DNA of 33,843 bases from Acidobacteriaceae bacterium (GTDB lineage Bacteria > Acidobacteriota > Terriglobia > Bryobacterales > Bryobacteraceae): assembly GCA_020247055.1 (NCBI GenBank), contig JADCJL010000116.1:1-33843 (forward strand), given 5' to 3'. A program made the position numbers and the translations under genes. Shown here one piece after another: positions 7,638-16,768 of this stretch (positions within the stretch are counted from its first letter, which is position 1; each line of letters opens with the position of its first letter). The notes under the pieces were generated by a model. It saw only the letters and a list, made by a program, of their open reading frames with translations. It did no database searches and was not told the origin of the DNA.

Positions 7638-9211
7638 AGCGGGATGCGCGGATAGGTCTCGCTGCCGAGGCGGATCTCCCGCGTCCACTCTTCGCTGGCC
7701 GGCAAGCCCAGCAGGCGCGGCCGGAGCAGAACCACCGTCTCCGATTCGTCGAACTCTACCGTGTTCCGGCGGAACAGACGGCCGATAAGAGGAAGCCGCG
7801 CGAGGCCGGCCGGTCCAGCCGTGGTCAAGGTGCGCGAGGCCGCGCCGACGCCCGAGATCAGCGCCCATTCTCCGTTCGTCAGCCGGACGGTGGAGGCGAA
7901 CTTCCGGTTCGTGAGGATGGGAATCCCGTTGATCTGCGCCCCGGCCAGCAGCTTGAATTCGGCCTCCAGTTCCACCGTCGTCTCCCCCAGACCATGCGCG
8001 TAGGGGGTGGCTTTTAGGGTCAGGCCAAGGTTTTCAAACTGAAACGTTGGCGGGGGCCGGAAGGCGTTGTCCTCAACCTCGCCGCCGAAGAAGCCCGCCG
8101 TGAGGATCGGGTAGCGCTCGCCGATGGCAAACTGCGCCGGCATGCCGTGCAGGGTCCGGACCTCGGACCGCTGCCGCTGGCTACCGGCCGTCTTCAGCAG
8201 GTTGGCCACCAGAGCGGCATCGCCCAGCGTGATGGCGAGGCGGGGTTCCACCATCCGGGCCGAGGAGAGCGGAATGGCCGGGAGGCGCCGGTCGACGCCG
8301 TTGGCCGGGTTCTCCGCCACGGCGAAGATCTCGGTTGCACTCGGCAGCCGCGTTCCCGCGTTGAGCGACCGGTTGCGCCGCAGTTCGTAAACTTCCACCT
8401 CCACGGCGATGGCCGGTCGCGCACCCATCATCTGCTCGAAGATCTGCTGGGCCGGGCGGACCTTCGAAATCCGGTCCCGCATCAGCACCAGGCGCTGCCC
8501 ATTATCGACGGCAAACTTCTGCAGCTCCATCGTTTGCTGGACAGCGCGCGCCAACTCCTGGATCTCCTGCACGCTGAACGGCTCGGGGACCGAAAGCACG
8601 ACCGCGACGGTCGGCTCAAGTTCCTGCCGCTTCCGCTCCGAGTCCTTGGCCGCCAACAGACGTCCCGACTGCAGGGGAACGAAGAAGGCGCCCGTAGCCG
8701 CGGCGACCGCTTCGAGCACCTCGGCTCCGGACGCCGCACTCACCGCAAAGCGCAGCGGTTCGCCGCCCTCCGGGAACTCGTCGTCAAACCGCACGGTCAA
8801 ACCCAGTTGCCGCACCGTTCGCTCCAGCACCTCACGCGGCGTGCCCCGCATCGCGACCGAGTACGGTCCCGGCCCGAGCGAGAGTTCCGGCGGCGGCAGA
8901 AATTGCCGCGCCTCCCGCAACTCGGCGGGCGAGATGACCGGACCGGGGGACGGGGCGGCCTCGGCCGGAGGCACCGGCGCGGGAGCGGGGGGAGCGCTTT
9001 GCGCCAGCGCCCGCGCGGTCAGCATCCGGCTTTTGGCCGCGTACCGCCGGTCGGCCGGCTTGCGGGCCGCCGCCTGATTGTAGAGCAGAATCGCCTCCGC
9101 CAGTTGACCCGCCTTTTCGGCGCGAGCCGCCCGCCGGGCAAGGCTGCGCGCCGATTCCTGGGCCAAGCCCAGCGCGACCCCGCACACGAATACCAGGAGA
9201 AAACGCAGCAC
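7634..9211 (-). CDS. Secretin-like outer-membrane protein (type II/IV pilus secretin family)
   Basis: 525 residues with the secretin plan: a signal peptide (hydrophobic LLVFVCGVALGLA ending at about residue 18), a short TPR-like helical stretch (about 20-60), a proline/alanine linker, periplasmic N-type domains (about 95-250), and a C-terminal secretin core. The core includes FENLGLTLKATP, then a beta segment, TVRLTNGEWALISGV and the closing LPLIGRLFRR pattern. Secretins form large gated pores in the outer membrane for type II secretion or type IV pili. At 525 residues with one TPR-like region it resembles the many solitary secretin-like proteins of Solibacter-type genomes; no GspE, GspF or pilin gene is near. 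I placed the start at a GTG (9211) because it gives a proper signal peptide; longer frames would run into the divergent ATPase gene. Confidence 0.8.
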   Translation of the reverse strand: MLRFLLVFVCGVALGLAQESARSLARRAARAEKAGQLAEAILLYNQAAARKPADRRYAAKSRMLTARALAQSAPPAPAPVPPAEAAPSPGPVISPAELREARQFLPPPELSLGPGPYSVAMRGTPREVLERTVRQLGLTVRFDDEFPEGGEPLRFAVSAASGAEVLEAVAAATGAFFVPLQSGRLLAAKDSERKRQELEPTVAVVLSVPEPFSVQEIQELARAVQQTMELQKFAVDNGQRLVLMRDRISKVRPAQQIFEQMMGARPAIAVEVEVYELRRNRSLNAGTRLPSATEIFAVAENPANGVDRRLPAIPLSSARMVEPRLAITLGDAALVANLLKTAGSQRQRSEVRTLHGMPAQFAIGERYPILTAGFFGGEVEDNAFRPPPTFQFENLGLTLKATPYAHGLGETTVELEAEFKLLAGAQINGIPILTNRKFASTVRLTNGEWALISGVGAASRTLTTAGPAGLARLPLIGRLFRRNTVEFDESETVVLLRPRLLGLPASEEWTREIRLGSETYPRIPL

Positions 9212-9289
9212 TGCTCTGAAACGGTGACGCAGCGAGGGAGCCAAGCGTGGACTAAAGTTCTGCTCCGCACAGCCGATAAACCGAAAAGA

Positions 9290-10564
9290 TTGCAGCCGAA
9301 GCCGCCCACCACAACCAAATCGCACCCGCCCATCGGATTCGCCCCTCCCACGCCCATGGACATCGCCGGGCTGGGCATTCGGGAGAACCTCCTCCTCGAT
9401 CTGGTCCTGCGCCGTCTGCTGCTCGAAGGGTCTAGCAATCTGCGAACCATCGCGCAGAAAATCCGCGTCTCGGCTCCCATTGTCGATCACATCTTCCGCT
9501 TCATGCGGAACCAACAGATGATCGAAGTCAAGAGCATGACCGGCAACGATTACAACTTCGTGCTGTCGGCTCTCGGGCGGCAAACCGCCACGGAACGGTT
9601 CCAAACCAGTCAGTACGCCGGCGCCTGTCCCGTGTCGCTGCGCGATTATCATGCCGCCGTCCGCGCGCAGTCGGCCAAAGTGCAGGTGGACCGTGGCACG
9701 CTGCGCCAGGCTTTCGGGGATCTGGTGGTTCCGGACCGTCTGCTCGACCAGTTGGGACCCGCCCTGATCGCCCAAAGTTCCATCTTCGTCTACGGTCCTT
9801 CCGGCAACGGGAAAACCAGCATCGCCGAGCGGATGCTCCGCGTCTATCAGGACGCGGTCATGATTCCGCACGCCATTGAGGTAGACAACCAGATCATCAG
9901 CGTCTACGATCCGGTTGTCCACCAGGCCCTCGCCACCGAGGAGAGCGACCTCGACCCGCGCTGGGTGATGTGCCGCCGTCCCTGTATCGTCGTGGGCGGC
10001 GAACTGGTCCCTTCCATGCTCGAATTACGTCTGGACGAAGCCAGCGGCATTTACACAGCGCCGCTGCAGATGAAGGCCAACAACGGCCTGTTCATCGTCG
10101 ATGACTTCGGCCGCCAGCTCATGTCGCCCCGCGATCTGCTCAATCGCTGGATTGTCCCGCTCGACCGGCACGTCGACTACCTCACCCTCCGCCACGGCGT
10201 GAAGTTTCAGATCCCGTTTGAACTCCTCGTCGTCTTCTCGACCAACCTCGACCCGAGTGACCTGGCCGACGAAGCCTTTCTCCGCCGCATCCCCAACAAG
10301 ATTTACGTCGAAAGCGTCTCCGACCAGGTCTTTGATCAGATTTTTAACCGCGTGGTCGCCTCCCGCCGCATCCCGTGCGAGGCCGACAGTTCCGAGTACC
10401 TCCGCGAGTTGTGTCTGCGCGAGGGACGCTCGGAGCTCCGCGCCTGCTACCCCATGGACATCTGCAAGATTCTGGCCTCGATCTCGCAGTACGAAAACCG
10501 GCCGATCCGCATGACCAAGGGAGACCTCGAACGCGCAACCTCCCTCTACTTCGCCAAAAGCTAA
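9290..10564 (+). CDS. AAA+ ATPase with N-terminal winged-helix region
   Basis: About 424 residues if begun at TTG 9290; an ATG at 9356 gives 402 residues and is the alternative. I favour the longer form because a proline-rich tail before the first helix (APPTP then the IAGLG segment) is usual in this family, but neither start has a good Shine-Dalgarno. The first 100 residues form a winged-helix-like unit (LLLDLVLRRLL...LRTIAQKIRVS...). A Walker A motif (GPSGNGKTS, about residue 170) and a Walker B-like FIVDDFG (about 270) follow, then sensor-like VVFSTNLDP and an arginine-rich RRIPNKIYV segment. No membrane segment is present. Homologues in Acidobacteria often lie near pilus genes, and the divergent secretin fits that, so a role in assembling or regulating an envelope machine is likely but inferred. 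Confidence 0.85.
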   Translation: MQPKPPTTTKSHPPIGFAPPTPMDIAGLGIRENLLLDLVLRRLLLEGSSNLRTIAQKIRVSAPIVDHIFRFMRNQQMIEVKSMTGNDYNFVLSALGRQTATERFQTSQYAGACPVSLRDYHAAVRAQSAKVQVDRGTLRQAFGDLVVPDRLLDQLGPALIAQSSIFVYGPSGNGKTSIAERMLRVYQDAVMIPHAIEVDNQIISVYDPVVHQALATEESDLDPRWVMCRRPCIVVGGELVPSMLELRLDEASGIYTAPLQMKANNGLFIVDDFGRQLMSPRDLLNRWIVPLDRHVDYLTLRHGVKFQIPFELLVVFSTNLDPSDLADEAFLRRIPNKIYVESVSDQVFDQIFNRVVASRRIPCEADSSEYLRELCLREGRSELRACYPMDICKILASISQYENRPIRMTKGDLERATSLYFAKS

Positions 10565-10581
10565 ACGCGAGTACCGGCCCG

Positions 10582-11424
10582 CTATTGCAGCCCGAGTGAC
10601 CGTAGGTTTTGCGCCCCGATGGCCGGAATATCCTCCGGCTTATCGGCCAGATCCCGCCAGATGCACGCCGCCGCCGCAATCTCCTTGATCGCCGGTCCGA
10701 ACGTCTCGATCACGCACCAGCCGCGATAGTCGATCTCCCGCAGCGCACCCACCACGCCAATCCAGTCGATCGGACCCGTGCCGGGCGTCCCCCGGTCGTT
10801 CTCGCACGTGTGCACATGGAAGATCCGCGACCCCAGCAGCCGGATCGCCTCGGCCTGATTCTTTTCTTCAATGTTGGCGTGAAACGTGTCATAGAGCACC
10901 CCGACCTCCGCCTCGCCCACGGCATCAATCAACGCCTTCGCGTCGGCCGCCGTATTCAGAAAGTAGGTCTCAAACCGGTTCAGCGGCTCGACGGCGAGGC
11001 GCACGCCGTGCTCCCGGCAAACCGGCGCCAACTCCTGCAACCCCTCCACCGCCCGCTGCCACTCCGCCGCGGTCCGCCGCCGGCCCGGCAGCAGCCCCAC
11101 CGCCGAACAGAACGGCCCGGCCACCATGGATATGCCCGCCTCCGCCGCGCCGCGGATCGCGGTGCGCAGAAACTCGAGCGTTGCCGACCGCACCGCCGCA
11201 TCCTCCGTCCCCAGGCTCTGATTTCCGGTCAGCGCCGTGCAGATCAGCCCGGTCATCTCTCGCGCCGCCAACTCCTGCCGGACGGCCTCGGCCGGAAACG
11301 CGGCAAAGTCAAAAACGCCCATCTCAATCCCGTCGAGCCCTAACTCTCCGGCCCGGGCGATCAACGGCAGATGGGAAGCCGTAAAATTGGCCGTCCACAG
11401 AAAAGTATTTACGCCGATTGGCAT
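10582..11424 (-). CDS. D-tagatose/D-allulose 3-epimerase-like sugar isomerase (TIM barrel)
   Basis: A 280-residue cytoplasmic (beta/alpha)8 enzyme of the xylose-isomerase-like superfamily, which interconverts ketoses at C-3 with a divalent metal. The metal and catalytic residues of Pseudomonas cichorii D-tagatose 3-epimerase (E152, D185, H211, E246, with H188, R217 and E158 in the active site) correspond here to E146, D179, H205, E240, H182, R211 and E152, all at the same offset of six residues. They lie in the segments VEPLNRFE, YDTFH, HVHTCENDRG and VIETFG. This makes a ketose 3-epimerase more likely than a generic isomerase, though the true sugar is unknown. The gene starts 5 bases after the PEGA-protein stop, and its Shine-Dalgarno GAGG (11436-11433) lies inside the last codons of that gene, so the two are co-transcribed and probably coupled. 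Confidence 0.85.
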   Translation of the reverse strand: MPIGVNTFLWTANFTASHLPLIARAGELGLDGIEMGVFDFAAFPAEAVRQELAAREMTGLICTALTGNQSLGTEDAAVRSATLEFLRTAIRGAAEAGISMVAGPFCSAVGLLPGRRRTAAEWQRAVEGLQELAPVCREHGVRLAVEPLNRFETYFLNTAADAKALIDAVGEAEVGVLYDTFHANIEEKNQAEAIRLLGSRIFHVHTCENDRGTPGTGPIDWIGVVGALREIDYRGWCVIETFGPAIKEIAAAACIWRDLADKPEDIPAIGAQNLRSLGLQ

Positions 11425-11429
11425 GCTTA

Positions 11430-13784
11430 TTACCTCGGATTAAATCGGAAGTTACTCAAACCAAATACATCGTTGCCCGGAATATACAGCCCGAACTTAC
11501 CGGCGCTCAGGTTGCGGCCGGGCACGGAGAACGCATCGAGATCCACCCATTTGGCGCCGTTGTGCACGGAGTGCCGGACCCCGCCGGGAGCAATATCGAT
11601 CTGCATCGTGTAGCTCTCCTGCTTTTCAAGGTCATGCGCAATCTTATACTCGCTCGACTTCCCGTTCACCACATCCCGGCGGAAGAAGTTCTTCCGGTCT
11701 AACTGATAGAGCACATGGTTCTTGGCGTCGGTGTAGCTCACAAACCACTGCAGCCGCCGGCCCTTGAGCAGCCCGATGTTAAAAGTAAACGTCCCGTTGG
11801 CCGGAGTTATGCCGTACAGAACGAAGTTACCCCCTTTGTGCACCGTCCAGCCCTCCTGCGGCGTCCACTCCCCGGGCTGCTCCCAATCGACCATCGTACC
11901 CAGTTTCTTGGCGACCACCGGCTTCGGAATCTCTTTCAGCGCGATTTCGACGGTCTTGTTCTCGCCCGCCGCCACCTGCACCGTGGCCGTACCCTCGACG
12001 AAATTCGCCGCCCGGGCCACCACCACCCAACTCCCGGCGCCCAGGTTGATCGGGTTGCCGCTGGCCGGACGCAGTTGGGTCTCCTCGCTCTTGCGATAGA
12101 AAACCTGCGCGCCGGCCGGCTTCACATTCACGCGGATCGTCGAGGCCGCCGCCACCAGCGTCACATCCGCCCCGGCCAGCTCCACCGTCTCGCCGGCCCG
12201 GAACTGGCGCGGATGCCGCTTCGGCACAAAGGAATCCTTGCGGAACTCCACGGTATGCTCACCCGGCGGAATCGCCGTCGAGGCGTACCCCCCGTCGGCG
12301 CCAATCACCCCCAGGCTCTGCCCGTCGAGCAGCACCGCCGCACCGGGCGGTGCGCCGGCAATGCGCAGGCTCGCGAGCTTCGGAATCGCTTTCAGCGCGA
12401 ACTCTACCCTGGTCTCCTGTCCCTTGGCCAGCGTCACGGACTTGGCCGCTTCCACCGTGAAGCCCTCCTTGGCCACCCGCACGGTGTACTGCCGCACCGG
12501 CAGACCCAACAGCCTCAGCTGCCCGCCCTTGGTCTTCCGCTTGAGCTCCGTGTTGTTGAGGAACACTGTCACATCATCCAAATCGCCCGCCGCCACATAC
12601 AGGCTGCCCAGGTTCACATCCAGCTTCAAATACGCCGTCAGCGTCGGCTGCGGACCGGCCGACACCAGCAGCTTCCGCTCCACCGAACCATCGTTAATGG
12701 TCAACTCCCGGTCGCCGGCCGCCAGCGCCTCGAGACTCAGTCCGTTCGGCCCCGCGTCACCCGCCGCCTTGCCATCCACCTGCACCTTCACATTGGCCGA
12801 GGCGTGCACCCGGGCCGCATTGCCCGCGTTGGCCACCACAATCGCCAGAACATTGCGGGCCACCACCGGGCCGGTGATCACCGGGGCCTCCCCCAGCCGG
12901 GCCTCGAACGCAAACGCCGCCTCGGTCCCCTGATTGGCCACCTTCACCGCATGCTTGCCCGGCGCCACGCGGTCCAGCACCAACTGTCCATCCTGCAGGT
13001 CGCCGAGCGGATTGCCGTCCAGCGTCACCTTGCCCGCCTGCAGGTCGGTGAACAAGCGCACCGAAAGCGGCATCGGCTGCAGCGTCAGCGCCACTTCGCC
13101 CGGCGCTCCGCTTACCACGCGCAGCGGACTGGTGGCCGTTTCGTAGCCCGGCAGCACCGCCTGCACCTCGTAGGCGCCCGCCGGCAGCATGAGGCTGCAG
13201 TTCGACGTACACTTCAACTCCCCGTTCACCCGGATCGACGCGCCCTCGGGCGCGGTCCGGATGGCGATGCTGGCCGAACCGTCCGGGGCCTGCCGCTGCT
13301 CGGCCGCTTTCTTCTGCGCGTTGCGGATGGTGAAGATACCCGCGGCGGCGATCAGCAGCCCCACCACCCCGCCCACGGCCACGGCCCGTTTCCAGTTGAA
13401 GGCCTGCGGAGGCGGAGCCGCCGGGCCGGGTGGAGGCGCGGGCACCGGGTAGGCCGGTGGCTGCGCCGTCAGCGAACCGCTCGAAAAGACCTGCGTCGGC
13501 ATCTGCACCGGAGGCGCCAGGCCCCCGCCGGGCAGCTTCGCTGCGGCCTCCCGCTCCGCCGTGCTCTGCATCTCCACCAGCCGCTGCCCGAAGGCCACAA
13601 TCCGGCCGCGGACGTCACTGATCGCCGACTGAATGGCCGCATCGCCGGGGCAGGCCCGGCTGATCTCCTCAAGGCGGTAGAAAATCGGCTTCAGCTCGTC
13701 GAGCGCACGCGCCGCCCCAATCTGCCCATCCAAACGGCGGAGTTCGGTGAGGTAGGCGTCACGCTGGGCAGGGTTGATACTCAC
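11430..13784 (-). CDS. Membrane-anchored PEGA-repeat protein with C-terminal lectin-like domain
   Basis: A 784-residue protein in four parts. Residues 1-85 are helical and cytoplasmic; 86-128 are proline-rich; a single membrane helix spans about 134-153. The long outer part contains several PEGA-type beta repeats, seen in segments such as IRTAPEGASIRVNGE, LRIAGAPPGAAVLLDGQ and a repeated APGKHAVKV / PPGEHTVEF pattern. The last 170 residues (WEQPGEWTPQEGWTVHKGG to the end) look like a LamG/DUF1080-type jelly roll that may bind carbohydrate. PEGA domains are common in surface proteins of bacteria and archaea; there is no catalytic motif. The start is a GTG at 13784 with a strong Shine-Dalgarno AGGAG six bases upstream. 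It leads a two-gene unit with the epimerase, an odd pairing with no known precedent to me. Confidence 0.85.
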   Translation of the reverse strand: MSINPAQRDAYLTELRRLDGQIGAARALDELKPIFYRLEEISRACPGDAAIQSAISDVRGRIVAFGQRLVEMQSTAEREAAAKLPGGGLAPPVQMPTQVFSSGSLTAQPPAYPVPAPPPGPAAPPPQAFNWKRAVAVGGVVGLLIAAAGIFTIRNAQKKAAEQRQAPDGSASIAIRTAPEGASIRVNGELKCTSNCSLMLPAGAYEVQAVLPGYETATSPLRVVSGAPGEVALTLQPMPLSVRLFTDLQAGKVTLDGNPLGDLQDGQLVLDRVAPGKHAVKVANQGTEAAFAFEARLGEAPVITGPVVARNVLAIVVANAGNAARVHASANVKVQVDGKAAGDAGPNGLSLEALAAGDRELTINDGSVERKLLVSAGPQPTLTAYLKLDVNLGSLYVAAGDLDDVTVFLNNTELKRKTKGGQLRLLGLPVRQYTVRVAKEGFTVEAAKSVTLAKGQETRVEFALKAIPKLASLRIAGAPPGAAVLLDGQSLGVIGADGGYASTAIPPGEHTVEFRKDSFVPKRHPRQFRAGETVELAGADVTLVAAASTIRVNVKPAGAQVFYRKSEETQLRPASGNPINLGAGSWVVVARAANFVEGTATVQVAAGENKTVEIALKEIPKPVVAKKLGTMVDWEQPGEWTPQEGWTVHKGGNFVLYGITPANGTFTFNIGLLKGRRLQWFVSYTDAKNHVLYQLDRKNFFRRDVVNGKSSEYKIAHDLEKQESYTMQIDIAPGGVRHSVHNGAKWVDLDAFSVPGRNLSAGKFGLYIPGNDVFGLSNFRFNPR

Positions 13785-13894
13785 AAAGCACTCCTTGAGG
13801 CGCGGAACTACTCGACGATTATAATCCAGTAGTGCGACGGCCCCCCGAAGCGTTTCCGCTCGCGGGCCGCCCTCGTGTGATACAACCGAAATTC
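13785..13894. promoter_or_regulatory. Divergent promoter region between PEGA gene and sulfatase
   Basis: A palindromic ATTATAAT at 13818-13825 provides a consensus TATAAT on each strand (13820-13825 plus, 13823-13818 minus). On the plus strand TTGAGG at 13795-13800 could serve as -35 with a long 19-base spacer. On the minus strand no good -35 is visible. AGGAG (13795-13791, minus) is the ribosome-binding site of the PEGA gene, six bases from its GTG. The two -10 elements are superimposed, so the divergent promoters would compete. Confidence 0.5.
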
Positions 13895-15700
13895 ATGCAG
13901 CGCAGGCTCTTTCTCTCTTCAGTAGCCGCCGCCACCGCGGCCGCTCAACCCGCCGCCCGGCCCAATATTCTCTGGATTACCTGCGAGGACATGAGCCCCT
14001 CGCTCGGCTGCTTCGGCGACCGCGTCGCCCACACCCCCCGGCTCGACGCCCTCGCCGCCGAAAGCCTCCGCTACACCTGCTGCTGGTCCAACGCCCCCGT
14101 CTGCGCCCCGGCCCGCACCACCATCATCTCCGGCATGTACCCGCCCTCGCTCGGCGCCGAACACATGCGCTCACAGACCCGCATGGGCGCCGGCCAGAAG
14201 ATGTTCCCGCAGCTGCTGCGCGAGGCCGGCTACTACACCTCGAACAACTCGAAAGAGGACTACAACATCAACCAAACCGGCGTTGTCTGGGACGAATCGA
14301 GCAACAAAGCCCACTGGCGCAAACGCCAACCCGGCCAGCCCTTCTTCGCCGTCTTCAACTTCACCATCACCCACGAAAGCCAGATCCGCACCCGGCCCCA
14401 CCAGCTTCGCCTGGACCCGGCCGAGGTCCGCATCCCCGCCTACCACCCCGACACCCCGGAGGTCCGCCACGACTGGGCCCAGCACTACGACAACGTCAAC
14501 ACCATGGACGGCCTCGCCGGCAAAGTCCTGGACCAACTGAAGGCCGACGGGCTCGCCGGCGACACCATCGTTTTCTTCTACTCCGACCACGGCAGCGGCA
14601 TGCCCCGCAGCAAGCGCTGGCCCTACAACTCCGGTCTCCGCGTCCCGCTCATCGTCCATTTCCCGGAGAAGTGGCGGGCGCTGGCCACCGCCGAATACAA
14701 GCCGGGCGCCGCTACCGACCGCCCGGTCAGCTTCGTCGACCTCGCCCCCACGGTGCTCTCGCTCGCCGGTCTGCCCAAGCCCGCCTACCACCAGGGCTTC
14801 GCCTTTCTCGGCAAGGCCGCCGAGCCGCGCCAGCCCTACGTTTACGGCTTCCGCGGCCGCATGGATGAGCGCTACGACCTCGTCCGCTCGGTCACCGACG
14901 GCCGCTACGTCTATCTGCGCCAGTACATGCCGCACCGCATCTACGCCCAGCACATCGCCTACATGTTCGAAACGCCCACGACGCAGGTCTGGCAGAAGCT
15001 CTTCCGCGAAGGCAAGCTCAACGCCGCCCAGCAGCAGTTCTGGAAAACCAAACCGGCCGAAGAGCTCTACGACCTGCAGGCGGACCGCGACGAGGTGAAC
15101 AACCTCGCCGGCGACGCCCGCATGGCCCCGATCCTGCGGAAAATGCGCGCCGCGCAGCAGAACCTGGCCACCCGGATCCGCGACATCGGCTTCCTGCCCG
15201 AAAACGAGATCCACGAGCGCGCGGGCTCCGGCGCCCCCTACGACGCCGGCCGCCAGCTCACCAGCCTGCCCCGCATCCACGCCATGGCCGGCGAAACCAA
15301 CCCCGCCAAACTCGCCGCCGGCCTCGCCGACCCCGATAGCGCCGTCCGCTACTGGGCCGCCATCCGCCATCTCATCAACCAACAGGCGGGCCCGCTGCTT
15401 CCGCTGCTCAAAGACCCCGCCCCGGCCGTCCGCATCGTCGCCGCCGAAACCGTGGGCCGCTACGGCGCCCCCGCCGATCTGGCGGCCGCGCTCGCCGTCC
15501 TGGTCGACCTGGCCGACATGGAAAAGCACGGCGTCTTCGTCGCCCTGCAGGCGCTCAACGCCCTCGACTATCTTGGCGCCAAAGCCGCGCCCGTCAAAGC
15601 CCCGCTCGAGGCCCTGCCCCGGCAGAAGAAAGGAGCCCCGCAGAAGCTCCGGGAGTACGTGCCCCGGCTGCTCGAGACCGTGCTTGAGGACCTGCCCTAA
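13895..15700 (+). CDS. Type I sulfatase (arylsulfatase family) with C-terminal HEAT-like repeats, exported
   Basis: A 601-residue sulfatase. The formylglycine motif CxPxR is present as C70-A-P-A-R74; Cys70 would be oxidised to formylglycine by a sulfatase-maturating enzyme. The N-terminal metal-binding motif reads RPNILWITCEDMSPSLG, and the second metal/sulfate site is FYSDHGSGMP around residue 230. The N-terminus (QRRLFLSS plus an alanine-rich stretch) looks like a Tat signal, so the enzyme probably acts in the periplasm. The last 130 residues, beyond the usual sulfatase fold, form alpha-helical repeats resembling HEAT units (segments beginning LADPDSAVRYWA and KDPAPAVRIVA). I moved the start to ATG 13895, where the signal peptide begins. 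It ends 3 bases before the first glycosyltransferase gene, so it may be co-transcribed with the glycan cluster. The substrate is unknown. Confidence 0.92.
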   Translation: MQRRLFLSSVAAATAAAQPAARPNILWITCEDMSPSLGCFGDRVAHTPRLDALAAESLRYTCCWSNAPVCAPARTTIISGMYPPSLGAEHMRSQTRMGAGQKMFPQLLREAGYYTSNNSKEDYNINQTGVVWDESSNKAHWRKRQPGQPFFAVFNFTITHESQIRTRPHQLRLDPAEVRIPAYHPDTPEVRHDWAQHYDNVNTMDGLAGKVLDQLKADGLAGDTIVFFYSDHGSGMPRSKRWPYNSGLRVPLIVHFPEKWRALATAEYKPGAATDRPVSFVDLAPTVLSLAGLPKPAYHQGFAFLGKAAEPRQPYVYGFRGRMDERYDLVRSVTDGRYVYLRQYMPHRIYAQHIAYMFETPTTQVWQKLFREGKLNAAQQQFWKTKPAEELYDLQADRDEVNNLAGDARMAPILRKMRAAQQNLATRIRDIGFLPENEIHERAGSGAPYDAGRQLTSLPRIHAMAGETNPAKLAAGLADPDSAVRYWAAIRHLINQQAGPLLPLLKDPAPAVRIVAAETVGRYGAPADLAAALAVLVDLADMEKHGVFVALQALNALDYLGAKAAPVKAPLEALPRQKKGAPQKLREYVPRLLETVLEDLP

Positions 15701-15703
15701 CCG

Positions 15704-16759
15704 ATGCGGGTGGGCCTCGATGCCACGCCGCTCACCGTCCCCACCGGCGGGGTCACCCGCTATCTGGTCGAGCTCCGGCGGGCGCTCGAAGCGGCGTTCC
15801 CGGAGGACGGCTATCAGTTCCTGAGCGATCAGCCCGTGCCCCGGCGGCCCGACTGGCCCGCTTCCTGGACCACGCCGCCGCCGGGCCCGTGGGCATCGAA
15901 ATGGTGGCTGCTCGGGCTGCCGCTCACGCTGCGCCGCCAGCGCCTCGACGTGTTCCACGGCACGGACTTTTCGGTTCCCTATCTCCGCGCCTGCCCGAGC
16001 GTGCTCTCGCTGCATGATCTGTCGCCGTGGCGCGAAGCGGGCTGGCACTGCGGGGCGGACCGGGTGCGGCGCCGGACGCCCTGGCTGCTGCGGCTGGGCC
16101 GGGCTTCGCTGGTGCTCACCCTCAGCGAGGCGGTGCGGCGGGAGGCTATCGAACGGTTTTCGCTGCGGCCCGAGCGGGTGGCGGCCGTGCCGCTGGCGGC
16201 CGATGCCCGCTTCCGGCCGCAGCCGAGGGATCCGGCGGTGGCGCCGTATTTTCTTTACGTCGGGACTCTGGAGCCGCGGAAGAATCTGCCGTTTCTGGTG
16301 GAGGCGTGGCGCGAGGTCTGGCGTCGGCATCGCGTGCCGCTGGTGCTGGCCGGCCGCCGGCGCGAGGACGGGCCGGCGTTCGCCGCCGAAGAGGGACTCG
16401 AGCTGCGCGGCGCGGTGGCCGAGGCCGATCTCCCGGCGCTGTACGCGAACGCCCTCGCCGTGGTCTACCCGACATTGTATGAGGGGTTTGGGCTGCCGGT
16501 GCTCGAAGCGATGCAGTCCGGCGCGCCGGTGCTGACCTCGCGCGACCCGGCGGTGACCGAGGTGGCCGGCGGCGCGGCGTGGCAGGGGGAGGCGTCCGAT
16601 GCGCGCGCGTGGGTAGAGGCGATGGCGGCGTGCGTGACCGAGCCGGAGCGGTTGGCGGAATGGCGCGCGGCGGGGCTGCGGCGGGCGGCGGGGTTTAGCT
16701 GGGAGCGCACGGCCCGGGAGACGCACGCCGTCTATGAGGAAGCGGTGCGGCGGGGGTAG
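15704..16759 (+). CDS. GT4-family glycosyltransferase
   Basis: A 351-residue GT-B retaining glycosyltransferase that transfers a sugar from a nucleotide donor to a growing glycan at the cytoplasmic face of the inner membrane. It shows the GT4 signatures LYVGTLEPRKNLPFLVEA (donor-domain start) and YEGFGLPVLEAM, which contains the E-x7-E motif. There is no signal peptide or membrane segment. It starts 3 bases after the sulfatase stop and ends 9 bases before the DinB-like gene. Donor and acceptor cannot be told from sequence. The composition changes within the gene: the first third is C-rich, the remainder G-rich on the coding strand. Confidence 0.9.
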   Translation: MRVGLDATPLTVPTGGVTRYLVELRRALEAAFPEDGYQFLSDQPVPRRPDWPASWTTPPPGPWASKWWLLGLPLTLRRQRLDVFHGTDFSVPYLRACPSVLSLHDLSPWREAGWHCGADRVRRRTPWLLRLGRASLVLTLSEAVRREAIERFSLRPERVAAVPLAADARFRPQPRDPAVAPYFLYVGTLEPRKNLPFLVEAWREVWRRHRVPLVLAGRRREDGPAFAAEEGLELRGAVAEADLPALYANALAVVYPTLYEGFGLPVLEAMQSGAPVLTSRDPAVTEVAGGAAWQGEASDARAWVEAMAACVTEPERLAEWRAAGLRRAAGFSWERTARETHAVYEEAVRRG

Positions 16760-16768
16760 GCTGGAGAG

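Noticed and set aside
8147-9289. Extension of the AAA+ ATPase frame far upstream, giving an 805-residue protein
   Set aside because: The added 380 residues lie opposite the secretin gene and are arginine/histidine-rich nonsense; family homology begins only near 9356.
9212-9922. Extension of the secretin frame upstream to 9922
   Set aside because: It would run into the AAA+ coding region on the other strand and bury the clear signal peptide that starts near 9211.
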